64,000 nucleotides of DNA from Thiofaba sp039822285 (GCF_039822285.1 NZ_JBAJEY010000003.1:1-64000); one strand, 5' to 3'; counted from the stretch's first letter, positions 1-10,803 are shown. The notes: a model not told the origin generated them from the letters alone. A program made the numbers and translations.

Positions 1-172
1 GGCATCCTGCCCCGGCAAAGCTGAACCGGCCTTCCTTGGCCGGTTCACCCCCTTGAACGGCCTGGCGCCCCGGCAGCCTTGAGGGGGGATTCTCCCTCAC
101 CCCCGGCCCCTCTCCCGCAAGCGGGAGAGGGGAGCGCGCTATTCAGCAAACCTTCCTTTTCTACATGCTCAA
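1..172. other. Non-coding stretch downstream of lpxA
   Basis: No gene is visible in these bases. In the usual operon lpxB follows lpxA almost immediately, but here the minus strand after the lpxA stop has no convincing start codon up to the window edge. The stretch holds a 9-bp hairpin (GAACCGGCC at 23-31 with GGCCGGTTC at 38-46) and the palindrome listed separately. Neither hairpin is followed by a T-run on the minus strand, so a Rho-independent end of the lpxA operon is not shown. Confidence 0.6.
107..132. repeat. GC-rich intergenic palindrome, CCCCTCTCCCGC type
   Basis: A perfect 12-bp inverted repeat with a 2-bp centre: CCCCTCTCCCGC (107-118) and GCGGGAGAGGGG (121-132). Similar palindromes recur between the L,D-transpeptidase gene and metZ (55574-55650), so this is probably a dispersed REP-like family. 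Function unknown. Confidence 0.6.
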
Positions 173-940
173 TCAGCGCACAATCCCGCGCTGACTGGCG
201 CGGATGAAGTCAAGGAACTGACGCACCTCCGGGCAGGTGGCGGCCATCTCTTCGGCCTCGTCCCAGTTTTCCTTGGTCGGGCGGTTGCGGATCACCAGTT
301 TGAAGGCGCGGTGCAGCTCGCGGATGGTCTCCTCGGAGAAGTTGCGTCGCTTGAGGCCATTTTTGTTGATCCCAATCGCGCGGGCACGGGCGCCGTCGAC
401 CATGACGAACGGCGGGATGTCCTGGGTGATCTTGGTCGCGCCCCCCGCAAAGCTGTGCGCGCCGATACGGCAGAACTGGTGCACCACCGAAAAGCCGCTG
501 AGGATGGCCCAGTCTTCCACCACCACATGCCCGGCCAGCGAGGCGCAGTTGGCCATGATGACGTGGCTGCCGATGCGGCAGTCATGCGCCACGTGGGTGG
601 TGGCCATGAACAGGTTGTCGCTGCCGATGACCGTCACGCCCTCACCCTGGGTGGTGCCGCGGTGGATGGTGCTTCCCTCGCGGATGGTGTTGCGGTCGCC
701 GATCTCGAGCCGGGTCGGCTCGCCAGCATACTTGAGATCCTGCGGTGCCTCGCCAATCGAAGCGAACTGAAAGATTCGGTTGTCACGCCCGATGCGGGTC
801 GGGCCGTTGATGACCACGTGCGGGCCGATCCAGGTGCCCTCGCCGATCTCGACCTCCGCACCGATGACCGAGAACGGACCGATGCTGACCTGCTCGCCAA
901 TGCGCGCCTTAGGATGGATGACTGCGCGCGGGTCAATCAT
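173..940 (-). CDS. lpxA: UDP-N-acetylglucosamine acyltransferase LpxA
   Basis: LpxA catalyses the first step of lipid A synthesis, moving an R-3-hydroxyacyl chain from acyl-ACP to the 3-OH of UDP-GlcNAc in the cytoplasm. The 255-residue protein begins MIDPRAVIHP and is built of left-handed beta-helix hexapeptide repeats (IGEQVSIG, IGEGTWIG, IGSDNLF). It contains the family segment around HVAHDCRIG with the catalytic His, and ends in the helical region NRPTKENWDEAEEMA. The frame is open eight codons further upstream, but the start at 940 fits homologues and overlaps the fabZ stop as ATGA, suggesting translational coupling. It is the last gene of the rpsB operon in this window. Confidence 0.97.
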   Translation of the reverse strand: MIDPRAVIHPKARIGEQVSIGPFSVIGAEVEIGEGTWIGPHVVINGPTRIGRDNRIFQFASIGEAPQDLKYAGEPTRLEIGDRNTIREGSTIHRGTTQGEGVTVIGSDNLFMATTHVAHDCRIGSHVIMANCASLAGHVVVEDWAILSGFSVVHQFCRIGAHSFAGGATKITQDIPPFVMVDGARARAIGINKNGLKRRNFSEETIRELHRAFKLVIRNRPTKENWDEAEEMAATCPEVRQFLDFIRASQRGIVR

Positions 941-1389
941 GCGGTGACATCCTTGGCAATGCACTTGATGGTGGCGCTGGCAGCCACCTCATCGCCTACC
1001 CTCGCCTCGCACTCGAAGATGCCAAGGTTACGGATCAGACGCTTCTGGCGCACGTGCAGGGTGAGCTGGTCACCCGGCTCGACGATGCGGCGGAAGCTGA
1101 CATCGTCCAAGCCCACCAGCATGTAAAGGCTGTCGTCGTTCGGCTTGTCACCCTGACTTGCGAAGGCGAGGATGCCGGTGGCCTGGGCCATGGCCTCGGT
1201 GATCAACACGCCGGGCATGATCGGCCGTACCGGGAAGTGGCCCTGGAAGTAGGGTTCGTTGAAGGTGACGTTCTTGATCGCCGTCAGGTAGTCGTTCGGC
1301 GCCCAGTCGAGCACGCGGTCGACGAGCAGAAAGGGGTAGCGGTGCGGGAGGTGCTGCATGACCTCCTGGATGTTCAATACGCGACTCAC
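937..1389 (-). CDS. fabZ: 3-hydroxyacyl-ACP dehydratase FabZ
   Basis: FabZ dehydrates 3-hydroxyacyl-ACP in type II fatty acid synthesis, and so competes with LpxA and LpxD for hydroxyacyl-ACP. The 150-residue hot-dog-fold protein has the active-site sequence GHFPVRPIMPGVLITEAMAQ, with His51 and Glu65 as expected catalytic residues, and the N-terminal HRYPFLLVDRV strand. Length is normal for the family. Its start lies 3 bp after the lpxD stop and its stop overlaps the lpxA start by 4 bp. Confidence 0.97.
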   Translation of the reverse strand: MSRVLNIQEVMQHLPHRYPFLLVDRVLDWAPNDYLTAIKNVTFNEPYFQGHFPVRPIMPGVLITEAMAQATGILAFASQGDKPNDDSLYMLVGLDDVSFRRIVEPGDQLTLHVRQKRLIRNLGIFECEARVGDEVAASATIKCIAKDVTA

Positions 1390-1392
1390 GCG

Positions 1393-2418
1393 TCACTCCT
1401 CTGATGAATCCTTGCTGCGCAACTTTCGCTCGAGGACCTCGATGCGGCGCGCCATGTCGTCAAGGTGTTTGAAACGGGCGGCATTGCGGCGCCAGTTCCG
1501 GTTGGTATCCAAGGGCGTGCCTGCGGAATAGACGCCGGGCTGGTGAATGGAGCGGGTGACCATGGACATGCCCGTGACCTGAACCCCGTCCGCAAGCTCG
1601 AGATGGCCGGCAAGGCCCACCCCGCCCGCGAGCATGCAATGGCGGCCAACACGGGAGCTGCCGGCAAGCCCCGCGCAGCCCGCGATGGCGGTATGCTCGC
1701 CAATTGTCACATTGTGGGCGATCTGCACCAGGTTGTCGATTTTGACCCCGTCCGCGATGACGGTGTCGCCGAGGGCGCCTCGATCCACCGTGGTGTTGGC
1801 GCCGATATCGACGTCATCGCCGATACGCATACCGCCAAGCTGCGGCACCCGCTCCCAATGGCTGCGCGCATGCGCAAGACCGAAGCCATCGGAGCCGATC
1901 ACCGCCCCAGGATGGATGATGCAGCGCGCCCCGATCGTCACCCCGTCCAGCACCGTGACACGTGCGACCAGCTCGGTCCCGGCACCGATGCTGCTGCCCT
2001 CCCCCACAAAGCATTGCGGTCCGATCTGGGCCCCCGCCCCAACTCTCGCCCCACGGCCGACGACCGTCAGAGGGCCGATCCAGGCCGTGGCATCGACCTC
2101 CGCCCCGGTTTCAACCCAAGCGGAGGGGTGAATGCCCTGCCGGACAGGGCGGGGATGGAGCAGTCGCGCAGCGCGGGCAAAGCTCAGCTGCGGGGTGTCG
2201 CTGACCAGGCGTGGGCCGGCATAGGCCTGCTCGAAGGCCGGCGGCAGGATCACCACACCGGCCTTCTTGGTCTCGAGCGGGACTAGATAGGCCTCGTCCT
2301 GGACGAAACCGAGGGCGCTTGGGTCGTCCTGCTCAAGCGCGGCAACGCGCAGAACATCCTGGGCCGGATCGCCCAAAAGCCGGGCCCCGAGCCGTTCCGC
2401 CAGCTCCCCTAGCCTCAC
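1393..2418 (-). CDS. lpxD: UDP-3-O-acylglucosamine N-acyltransferase LpxD
   Basis: LpxD is the third lipid A enzyme and adds a second 3-hydroxyacyl chain to the glucosamine nitrogen. The 341-residue protein has the N-terminal uridine-binding domain (MRLGELAERLGARLLGD onward), a long hexapeptide-repeat beta-helix from about residue 105 to 290, and a C-terminal helix. The motif VQIAHNVTIG contains the expected catalytic histidine. The start at 2418 gives the typical N terminus. It is separated from skp by 36 bp and belongs to the same minus-strand operon. Confidence 0.97.
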   Translation of the reverse strand: MRLGELAERLGARLLGDPAQDVLRVAALEQDDPSALGFVQDEAYLVPLETKKAGVVILPPAFEQAYAGPRLVSDTPQLSFARAARLLHPRPVRQGIHPSAWVETGAEVDATAWIGPLTVVGRGARVGAGAQIGPQCFVGEGSSIGAGTELVARVTVLDGVTIGARCIIHPGAVIGSDGFGLAHARSHWERVPQLGGMRIGDDVDIGANTTVDRGALGDTVIADGVKIDNLVQIAHNVTIGEHTAIAGCAGLAGSSRVGRHCMLAGGVGLAGHLELADGVQVTGMSMVTRSIHQPGVYSAGTPLDTNRNWRRNAARFKHLDDMARRIEVLERKLRSKDSSEE

Positions 2419-2454
2419 CGTGGAACCCCTCTTCCGAGCTCGCCTGGGGCCGGC

Positions 2455-2961
2455 TTATTTAGCCGTCTGCAGACGGTCGAGCACCTTGTTGGTGATGTCC
2501 ACATTCGGGCCGGCATAGACCACGCCGTCGCTGAGGATCAGGTCATAGTCCTCGGCCTTGGCCATCTCGTTGATCACCTGGAACACGGTGCGCTGAAGTT
2601 TGGCGAGCTCCTCGTTCTTGCGCAGGTTCAGGTCGTCACGGAATTCCGCCTGCTGGCGCTGCAGCTCGCGCATGCGGCGGTTCAGCTCGCGCTCCTGACG
2701 GGAACGCTCGGCCTCGCTCATGGCCGCGCCTTCGCGGGAGAGCTTCTGCTCCAGCGCCTGGGCAGCCTTCTGGTTTTCCACCAACTCGCGCTCGCGGGCG
2801 GAGAACTCCTTCTCCAGCTGCTTGCGCGCAGCCTCAGCCTGCGGTGCCTTATCGAGCAGCATGGCCGAATTGACAAAGCCGACTTTGAGCTCCTTGGCCC
2901 AGGCACTGCCAGAGAGGGCCAGGGCCAGGGCTGCGGCAATGAGGGCGGTCTGCTTGAACAC
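2455..2961 (-). CDS. skp: Periplasmic OmpH/Skp-family chaperone
   Basis: Skp holds unfolded outer-membrane proteins in the periplasm and hands them to the BAM complex. The chosen start is a GTG at 2961, preceded by GGAG at 7-bp spacing; it gives a clean signal peptide (VFKQTALIAAALALALSGSA, cleaved near AWA-KE) and a mature protein of typical size. The body is a charged coiled coil rich in Glu, Arg and Gln (about residues 45-120), matching Skp's tentacles. An in-frame ATG at 3057 lies inside bamA and would add a non-signal-like extension, so I rejected it. The gene follows bamA by 37 bp, the classical order. Confidence 0.93.
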   Translation of the reverse strand: MFKQTALIAAALALALSGSAWAKELKVGFVNSAMLLDKAPQAEAARKQLEKEFSARERELVENQKAAQALEQKLSREGAAMSEAERSRQERELNRRMRELQRQQAEFRDDLNLRKNEELAKLQRTVFQVINEMAKAEDYDLILSDGVVYAGPNVDITNKVLDRLQTAK

Positions 2962-2998
2962 GGTTGAACTCCGATCTTGGGTTGGTTGGGTTGGATGG

Positions 2999-5314
2999 TT
3001 AGAAACCGGCGCCAATGGCGAACTGGAACATCTGGGTACGATCACCCGGCTTGTCATTCAACGGCTGGGCCAGGCTCAAGGTCAGCGGGCCGATCGGCGA
3101 GAGCCAGATCAGCGACACGCCGGCAGACATGCGCAGCTCGTCGGCCTTGAAGGCATCATAAGACGAGAACACGTTGCCGATGTCATAGAACAGGCCCATG
3201 CGTACGTTCTTGGCACTCTCCTCACCGAGGAAGGGCAACGGGAAGATCAGCTCGGCCGTCCCCGACAGCTTGAACGCGCCGCCCATGGCGTTGCCGAGGT
3301 TGTCGCGTGGTCCGAGGCTGTAGTCCTGGAAGCCGCGCACGGAGCGAATACCGCCCGCGTAGTAGTTCTTGAACGGCGGCAGGGTGGTGGTACGTTCGAC
3401 GCCATCCTGGTCGATATAGGTGTAGGCCTTGCCGTAGCTGTCACCATACCCCGCCACGGCGCCCACCTTGAACACGTAGTTGGTGGTCAGGCTGAAGTAA
3501 TGGTCATGGCTGAGGTTGGCCTTGTAGTACTCGAGCCCACTGCCCGGCCCCGCGACTTCCAGACTCGCCAGGCTGTAACCGCCACGATTGGGGAAGATGG
3601 CCCGATCACGGGTATCCCAATACCAGCTCGGGGTGAGGGTGTAGAAGTTGTAACTCTCTTCCTTGACCCAGTCCGGCGAGTTGGTGGTCCGCTTCAGCTG
3701 GCTGTGATCCAGGCCCACCGCCAGGCGCACGCCGGTGTACTCGGACAGCGGGATGCCGAACTTGATATCCCCCCCATAGGAGTCCATCAAGTAGCGGCTC
3801 AGGGTCACCTTGGTGGCATCCATTTGTTTGAAGTAGACCGAGAAACCGCGGCTGATGCCATCCACCGTCCAGTAGGGGTTGAGGTAGGAGAGGCTGTAGA
3901 TGTTGCGCAGGCCGCTGCGCTCGACATTGAGCGCGACATTGTTGCCGGTGCCGAGGAAGTTGGCCTGCGACAATCCCAGGTTCAGCAGGATACCCTCGGA
4001 CTGGGAGTAGCCCGCGCCGATGCTGAAGCTGCCGGACAGGCGCTCGGTCACGCCAACGTTCAGGTCGACCTGATCGGCCGCTCCGGGAACCGGCTTGGTC
4101 TCGATGGAGGCCGATTCGACATAGCTCAAACGCTGCAGGCGCTCCTTGGAGCGCTCGACCTTCTCGCCGGAGAACCAGGCGCCCTCCATCTGGCGCATCT
4201 CGCGGCGGAACACCTCCTCGTCGGTATTGTAGTTGCCGGCGATATTGATGCGGCGCACGTAGACGCGCTTGCCCGGATCGACGTACAGGGTCAGCTTGAC
4301 CTTCTTGTTGGCCTCATCCAGCTCGGGCACCGGATTGACGTTGGCGAAGGCATAGCCTTCGTTGCCCAGGCGCTTGACCAGCGCGCTGGTGCTCTCGGTC
4401 AGGGCCTTGCGTGAGAATCGTTCGCCCGGCTTGATGGTGACGAGGCGGCGCAGCTCCTCCTCGGGCAGGATCATGTTGCCGGCAAAGCCGACCTCGCTGA
4501 CGGTGTATTGCTCGCCCTCGGTGATGCCGATACTGATGTGGATGTCCTTGCGATCCGGCGAGATGGAGACCTGGGTGGAATCGACGTTGAACTTGAGGTA
4601 CCCGCGGTCGAGGTAGAACGAGCGCAGCTTCTCCAGGTCTGCCGCCAGTTTCTGGCGCGAATACTGGTCGCGGTCGGAGAAAAACTGATACCAGGCCGTC
4701 GGCCCGAGGTCGAACTGCTTGAGCAGTTCCTTCTCGCTGAAGTCTTTGTTGCCGACGATGTTGATGGTGCGGATGCTGGCCGGGGTGCCCTCGAGGATAT
4801 TCACCTCCAGCGCGACGCGGTTGCCTTCGAGCTCGGTCTGCTTGGTGTCCACGCGCACACCGTACAGGCCCATACTGAAATAGAGACGCTGCAGCTCCTG
4901 CTCCATTTGCTCGAGGGCCTGGCGGTTGAGGACCCGCCCCTTGGCAAGTCCGGCGGACTTGAGCGCCTTTTCGAGGTCGGCCTTTTCAACCTTGTCATTA
5001 CCGGTGATGGTCAGCTCGCCAATGGTCGGCAGCTCTTCCACCTTGACCACCAGCACCTCGCCGCGCCGGGCGACATCGACACGGCGGAAGAAGCCGGTCT
5101 TGTACAGCTCCTGAATCACCCGGGTGCTGTCCGCCTCGGTGAAGGTGTCACCAACCCGGTAGGGCAGATAGGTGAATACGGTGCCCGAAGCGATGTTCTG
5201 CAACCCCTGTACCTCGATGTCCCGCAGGGTGAACGTTGAGGCGGGGTCCGCTGCCTGGGCGGAGAGTGCGACGCCAAGGGCCAGCGGTAGGATCGAGCGG
5301 GCGAACATCTTCAT
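2999..5314 (-). CDS. bamA: Outer-membrane protein assembly factor BamA
   Basis: BamA is the essential outer-membrane insertase that folds beta-barrel proteins. The 771-residue precursor has a signal peptide (MKMFARSILPLALGVALSAQA), five POTRA domains over roughly residues 25-420 (first strand FTLRDIEVQGLQNIASGTVF), and a C-terminal 16-strand barrel. The barrel contains the loop-6 VRGF motif (GGIRSVRGFQDY) and ends in the aromatic signature FQFAIGAGF, whose terminal Phe is typical of BAM substrates. A second in-frame ATG two codons downstream could be used instead. It lies between rseP and skp, as in most proteobacteria. Confidence 0.98.
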   Translation of the reverse strand: MKMFARSILPLALGVALSAQAADPASTFTLRDIEVQGLQNIASGTVFTYLPYRVGDTFTEADSTRVIQELYKTGFFRRVDVARRGEVLVVKVEELPTIGELTITGNDKVEKADLEKALKSAGLAKGRVLNRQALEQMEQELQRLYFSMGLYGVRVDTKQTELEGNRVALEVNILEGTPASIRTINIVGNKDFSEKELLKQFDLGPTAWYQFFSDRDQYSRQKLAADLEKLRSFYLDRGYLKFNVDSTQVSISPDRKDIHISIGITEGEQYTVSEVGFAGNMILPEEELRRLVTIKPGERFSRKALTESTSALVKRLGNEGYAFANVNPVPELDEANKKVKLTLYVDPGKRVYVRRINIAGNYNTDEEVFRREMRQMEGAWFSGEKVERSKERLQRLSYVESASIETKPVPGAADQVDLNVGVTERLSGSFSIGAGYSQSEGILLNLGLSQANFLGTGNNVALNVERSGLRNIYSLSYLNPYWTVDGISRGFSVYFKQMDATKVTLSRYLMDSYGGDIKFGIPLSEYTGVRLAVGLDHSQLKRTTNSPDWVKEESYNFYTLTPSWYWDTRDRAIFPNRGGYSLASLEVAGPGSGLEYYKANLSHDHYFSLTTNYVFKVGAVAGYGDSYGKAYTYIDQDGVERTTTLPPFKNYYAGGIRSVRGFQDYSLGPRDNLGNAMGGAFKLSGTAELIFPLPFLGEESAKNVRMGLFYDIGNVFSSYDAFKADELRMSAGVSLIWLSPIGPLTLSLAQPLNDKPGDRTQMFQFAIGAGF

Positions 5315-5359
5315 GAATTCTTAGGGTCCAAAAAGGGCGGTGTCGTTGCGGGCCTACTA

Positions 5360-6717
5360 CTAGAAGAAGAGCCGTGTCAGGTCGTTGAAAAGGGCTAGTG
5401 CCATCAGCGCAAGCAACAGACTCATACCAATGCGCTGAGCGAGCATCTGCGCCTGGTCCGACAACGGCCGGCCGAGCAAAACCTCGATAAGATAAAACAA
5501 CAGGTGCCCGCCATCCAGTACGGGAACGGGCAACAGGTTGAGAATCGCAAGGCTCAGGCTGACCAGGGCGAGGAAGGCGAGAAAGCTGGACAGACCGAGC
5601 ACCAGGCTTTTGCCTGCCACATCAGCGATGCCGAGCGGCCCGCTGATGGTCTCGAGCGAGGCCTCCCCGGTAAGCATCTTGCCCATGACCCGGAGGCTGA
5701 GCACACTCATGTCCCACGTACGCGAGAGGCCCGCCTGGACCGCCTCCAGCACGCCGAGGCGCTCCACCACCCGCAGCCGCGCCCGTGTCTCATCGGAAAT
5801 ATCGACCGAGAAGGCGGCCCCAGCATAACCGACCACTTCGCCGTTGGACCGGCGCGTGCCGGGTATCACGCTGATGTGAAGTGACTGCCCATCGCGCAGG
5901 ATGTCGAGCTCCACGCGCTCGCCGGGATGCTGGCGGATGGCCTTGATCAGTACACTCGCGCGATCAACAGGCTCCCCCCCCACCCCGGTGACCACATCAC
6001 CGACCCTCAGGCCCGCCTGATCCGCCGCAGCGCCCTCCTCCACCCGGCGCACGACGACCGCGCCGTTCGGCTCCCACGGGCGCAGGCCAAGGCGCGCGAG
6101 CGGGTCATCGGTGCCCTTGAGCAGGCCATAGGGCGCGCCGGGCAATTCGACCGTGCGCTCGACCCCCTGCTCGCGCACATGCAACCGGAGGGGCGCATCC
6201 CCCGTCGCGGCGTCAAGCGCCGCGATACGCAGGGCATCGAAGGTGCGCACCGGGCGATCATTGACGGCCAGCACCTCCGCCTCGCCCTGCAAGCCCGCCT
6301 GGGCCGCCGGGGTCGCGGCAGCAGGGGCATCGAGGATGGGCGCAAGCCCGGTGACCCCGACCATATACATCAGGGCATAGGCGACGACGGCGAAGACAAG
6401 GTTTGCGGCCGGCCCCGCGGCGACGATCGCGGCACGCTTGCCGACCCCCTGCCGGTCGAAGGCCCGGTGCGCCTCGGCCGGGTCCACCGGCCCCTCCCGG
6501 CCATCGAGCATCTTGACGTAGCCCCCGAAGGGCAGGCTGCCAATAAGGTATTCGGTCTCCCCCCTGCGCCAAGTGCGCAGCGGGCGACCGAAGCCGATGG
6601 AGAAACGCAGCACCTTGACGCCAAGCCGGCGTGCCACCCAGAAGTGCCCCCACTCATGCACCGCAACCAGCAGACCGACCGCGAGGATGAAGCCGAGGAT
6701 GCTGGTGAGCAGGTGCA

Positions 6718-6718
<1 letters not shown>
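5360..6718 (-). CDS. rseP: Site-2 intramembrane metalloprotease RseP
   Basis: RseP cleaves the anti-sigma factor RseA inside the membrane, releasing sigma-E after envelope stress, and also removes remnant signal peptides. The 452-residue protein has the zinc motif HEWGH in the first membrane helix (residues 21-25), two PDZ domains in the periplasmic middle part (around residues 115-310), and the third ligand region LLPVPVLDGGHL near the C terminus. Its start codon shares one base with the dxr stop (TGATG), so translation is probably coupled. BamA follows after 45 bp. Confidence 0.97.
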
Positions 6719-7909
<1,191 letters not shown>

Positions 7910-7917
<8 letters not shown>

Positions 7918-8722
7918 GCAGCACCCCGAGCTTCAACAGACCGAAGGCCATCAGCGGCGCGGCAGCGAGCAGGCTGTCGACCCGATCGAACATGCCACCA
8001 TGCCCCGGCAGCAGGGACCCGCTGTCCTTCACCCCGGCCTCGCGCTTGAGTTGGCTCTCGTGCAGATCACCCATGACCGAGATCAGGGTGACCACGAACA
8101 GGAGCAGCAGCCAGGGCAACAGCGGCAAGGCGGCATAGGGGGTGACGGTATGCGCCGCCCAGCCCACCAGCAAGACCGCCACCAGCGCCCCTCCCAACCC
8201 TTCGACGGTCTTGCCGGGGCTGATCGCAGGGGCCAGCTTGTGGCGGCCGAAGCGGCGGCCACTGAAGTAGGCGGCCGAATCCGCCACCCACACCACCATG
8301 AAGGTCGCCAACACCCACAAGGGGCCGTCCGGCAGGTTGCGCAGCGCATCCAGCGCCAACCAGGCGGGCCACAGGACCAAGGGCGCGAGGATGAGTTTGT
8401 AGGCACGGCCGTGCACGAAGGCGGGGGCACGCGCGCCGAATACCAGGCGGACACTGAGCGTCAGCCAGAGCAGCACAGCGGCGCCAAGCACCCAGCCGAG
8501 CGCACCATCGAGCATGAGCAGGGGGATACCCGCGAGAGTGAGCAACAAGGCAAACGCGAGACGGGCTCCCCCCGCAAGCCGGGCCAGGGCTGCCCACTCG
8601 AAGGCGGTGGCGAACACCACCAGCCCCACCAGCGCCGCAAACCCCGCACGAGGCAGGAAGAACAGCGCGGGGATGAGAAGGCCCGCGAGCACCAGCGCGG
8701 TGAGGATGCGTTGCTTAAGCAC
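7910..8722 (-). CDS. cdsA: Phosphatidate cytidylyltransferase CdsA
   Basis: CdsA makes CDP-diacylglycerol from phosphatidic acid and CTP at the inner membrane. I start it at the GTG at 8722, which has AGGAG 7 bp upstream and gives a 270-residue protein beginning VLKQRILTALVL; the frame is open 44 codons further upstream, but inside uppS and without CdsA character. About eight hydrophobic segments are visible, followed by the C-terminal family signature MGDLHESQLKREAGVKDSG...PGHGGMFDRVDS. It overlaps uppS by 8 bp and dxr by 8 bp. Confidence 0.95.
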
Positions 8723-9473
8723 GGGCGGACTCCTGGAGTTGCGCCGAGGTCTGACCAAAACGGCGCTCGCGCCCAGCATACCAAGCAAGGGCGCGGTCCA
8801 ATGCCTCGGCGTCGAAGTCCGGCCACAGCACCGGGGTGAAATACAGCTCGGCATAGGCGAGCTGCCAGAGGAGGAAGTTGCTGATGCGCTGCTCGCCGCC
8901 GGTGCGGATCAAGAGATCCGGCTCAGGCAGATCGCCCAAGGCGAGATGGCGGGCAAGGGCGACCTCATCCACCGCCTCCGGCGCAAGGCGGCCGGCCGCC
9001 ACCTCCCCCGCCAGCGCGCGCGCGGCCTGGGCAATGTCCCAGCGTCCGCCGTAGTTGACGGCCACCACCAGGGTCATGCGCTCATTGCCGGCGGTGAGTT
9101 CCTCGGCCTCGGCCATGCGTGCCTGCAGGGCAGGATCGAAACGGCCGCGCTCACCGACGAAGCGCAGGCGGACGCCGGCCTCGTGCAGACGGCGGACCTC
9201 GCGGCGCAGGGACTGAAGGAACAACTGCATGAGGGCGCCGACCTCCGACGAGGGCCGGCGCCAGTTTTCGCTCGAGAAGGCGAACACGGTGAGCACCCGC
9301 ACCCCGCGCTCGGCACAGGCGCGCACGGTGGCGCGCAGGGCGGTGGCGCCCCGGCGATGGCCGAGCACGCGCGGATAGCCGCGCTGTTCGGCCCAGCGCC
9401 CGTTGCCATCCATGATGATGGCAACGTGGGCTGGTACGTCGATCTTCTCTTGGAGGGACATGGGAAGGACCAT
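8715..9473 (-). CDS. uppS: Undecaprenyl diphosphate synthase
   Basis: UppS elongates farnesyl diphosphate with isopentenyl diphosphate to the C55 carrier used for peptidoglycan and O-antigen. The protein (252 residues from this start) has the cis-prenyltransferase signature HVAIIMDGNGRWA with the catalytic Asp, the FSSENWRRP block, and the C-terminal PEPDLLIRTGGEQRISNFLLWQ and TPVLWPDF blocks. The start may instead be the ATG at 9461 (MSLQEKIDVP); neither has a strong ribosome-binding site. It lies 10 bp after frr and overlaps cdsA. Confidence 0.95.
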   Translation of the reverse strand: MVLPMSLQEKIDVPAHVAIIMDGNGRWAEQRGYPRVLGHRRGATALRATVRACAERGVRVLTVFAFSSENWRRPSSEVGALMQLFLQSLRREVRRLHEAGVRLRFVGERGRFDPALQARMAEAEELTAGNERMTLVVAVNYGGRWDIAQAARALAGEVAAGRLAPEAVDEVALARHLALGDLPEPDLLIRTGGEQRISNFLLWQLAYAELYFTPVLWPDFDAEALDRALAWYAGRERRFGQTSAQLQESARA

Positions 9474-9483
9474 CAGGAGGGGA

Positions 9484-10041
9484 TCAGACCTCCATCAGTT
9501 CCTTCTCCTTCGCAGCAAGTACGGCGTCGACATCGGCGACATATTTGTCCGTGAGCTTCTGGATCGCGTCCTGGGCACGACGCTCCTCATCCTCGCTGAT
9601 CGCCTTGTCCTTCAGCAGGGTCTTGAGCGCGCCGTTGGCATCCCGGCGGATGTTGCGGATGGCAACCTTGGCGTTCTCGCCCTCGTGACGGACGACTTTC
9701 ACCAGATCGCGGCGGCGCTCCTCGGTCAGCGGCGGCATCGGCACGCGGATGACCATGCCTGCGCTCATCGGGTTGAGGCCAAGGTCGGAGGTCATGATGG
9801 CCTTCTCGATCTTGCTCACCATGTCCTTCTCCCAGGGGGAGACAGTCAGGCTGCGCGCATCCTCAGCCACAATCTTGGCCACCTGGGACAGCGGAACCTC
9901 CTGTCCGTAATACTCGACCTTCACATGGTCGAGGATGGAAGGATGGGCACGCCCCGTGCGCAGCTTGCTTAACTCAGTCTTCAGCGCATCAAGGCTTTTG
10001 CCCATGCGCTGCTCGGCATCTTTGCGAATGTCGTCGATCAT
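9484..10041 (-). CDS. frr: Ribosome recycling factor
   Basis: RRF splits the post-termination ribosome together with EF-G. The 185-residue protein starts MIDDIRKDAEQRM and shows conserved stretches KLRTGRAHPSILD, PLSQVAKI and ALKTLLKDKAISEDEERRAQ. Upstream in-frame codons lie within pyrH and are ignored; the start at 10041 overlaps the pyrH stop as ATGA, suggesting coupling. The gene order tsf-pyrH-frr-uppS is classical. Confidence 0.97.
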   Translation of the reverse strand: MIDDIRKDAEQRMGKSLDALKTELSKLRTGRAHPSILDHVKVEYYGQEVPLSQVAKIVAEDARSLTVSPWEKDMVSKIEKAIMTSDLGLNPMSAGMVIRVPMPPLTEERRRDLVKVVRHEGENAKVAIRNIRRDANGALKTLLKDKAISEDEERRAQDAIQKLTDKYVADVDAVLAAKEKELMEV

Positions 10042-10775
10042 GCTTGGTTCTCCCGAGTGACCAGGGTGCCGACCCGCTCGCCCGCCACCAGGCGCGTGAG
10101 CAGGCCGGGAACATTGATGTCCGCCACCATCAGCGGCAGGTTGTTGTCGCGGCAAAGCACCAGAGCCGTGGCGTCCATCACGCCCAGCTGGCTGTTGATC
10201 GCCTCATCAAAGGTCAGGTGATCGTAGCGGCGCGCCTCTGGGTTCTTGCGCGGGTCGCTGTCATACACGCCGTCGACCTTGGTCGCCTTGACCAGCAGGT
10301 CCGCGCCGATCTCGACCGCACGCAGGCTGCCTGCCGTATCGGTGGTGAAGAAGGGGTTACCGGTGCCGGCAGCGAAGATGACGATGCGCCCTTTCTCCAG
10401 GTGGCGCACCGCGCGGCGGCGGATGTAGTCCTCGCACACCTGGTGCATGGACAGCCCGGACATGACCCGGCACTGCCCTCCCAGGCGCTCGATGGCATCC
10501 TGCATCGCCAGGGCGTTCATCACCGTAGCCAGCATGCCCATGTGATCACCGGTCACCCGGTCCATGCCGCCCTCGGCCAGGCCCGCGCCGCGGAAGATGT
10601 TGCCGCCGCCGATGACGAGCGCGACCTCGACGCCCAGCGCACGCAGGGCAATCACGTCCTCCGCCAGGCGCTTGATGACGGCCGGGTCGATCCCGTAGTC
10701 GAAATCCCCCATCAGCGCCTCACCACTCAGCTTGAGAAGAACACGACGGTAATGAAGGGGTTTCGCTTGCATCAT
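10038..10775 (-). CDS. pyrH: UMP kinase PyrH
   Basis: PyrH phosphorylates UMP to UDP in pyrimidine nucleotide synthesis. The protein (about 245 residues) has the amino-acid-kinase fold signatures VLLKLSGEALMG, VIGGGNIFRGA, the GDHMGMLATVMNALA block and FAAGTGNPFFTTDTA. Two adjacent ATG codons (10775 and 10772) could start it, both downstream of AGGTG; frames open further upstream lack family sequence. It is separated from tsf by a GC-rich hairpin and overlaps frr by 4 bp. Confidence 0.96.
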   Translation of the reverse strand: MMQAKPLHYRRVLLKLSGEALMGDFDYGIDPAVIKRLAEDVIALRALGVEVALVIGGGNIFRGAGLAEGGMDRVTGDHMGMLATVMNALAMQDAIERLGGQCRVMSGLSMHQVCEDYIRRRAVRHLEKGRIVIFAAGTGNPFFTTDTAGSLRAVEIGADLLVKATKVDGVYDSDPRKNPEARRYDHLTFDEAINSQLGVMDATALVLCRDNNLPLMVADINVPGLLTRLVAGERVGTLVTRENQA

Positions 10776-10803
10776 CCACACCTGACGGAGTTGGGGAATA
10801 AGG

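Noticed and set aside
23..46. Terminator at the end of the lpxA operon
   Set aside because: The 9-bp hairpin lacks a T-run on the minus strand, and the operon may continue beyond the window.
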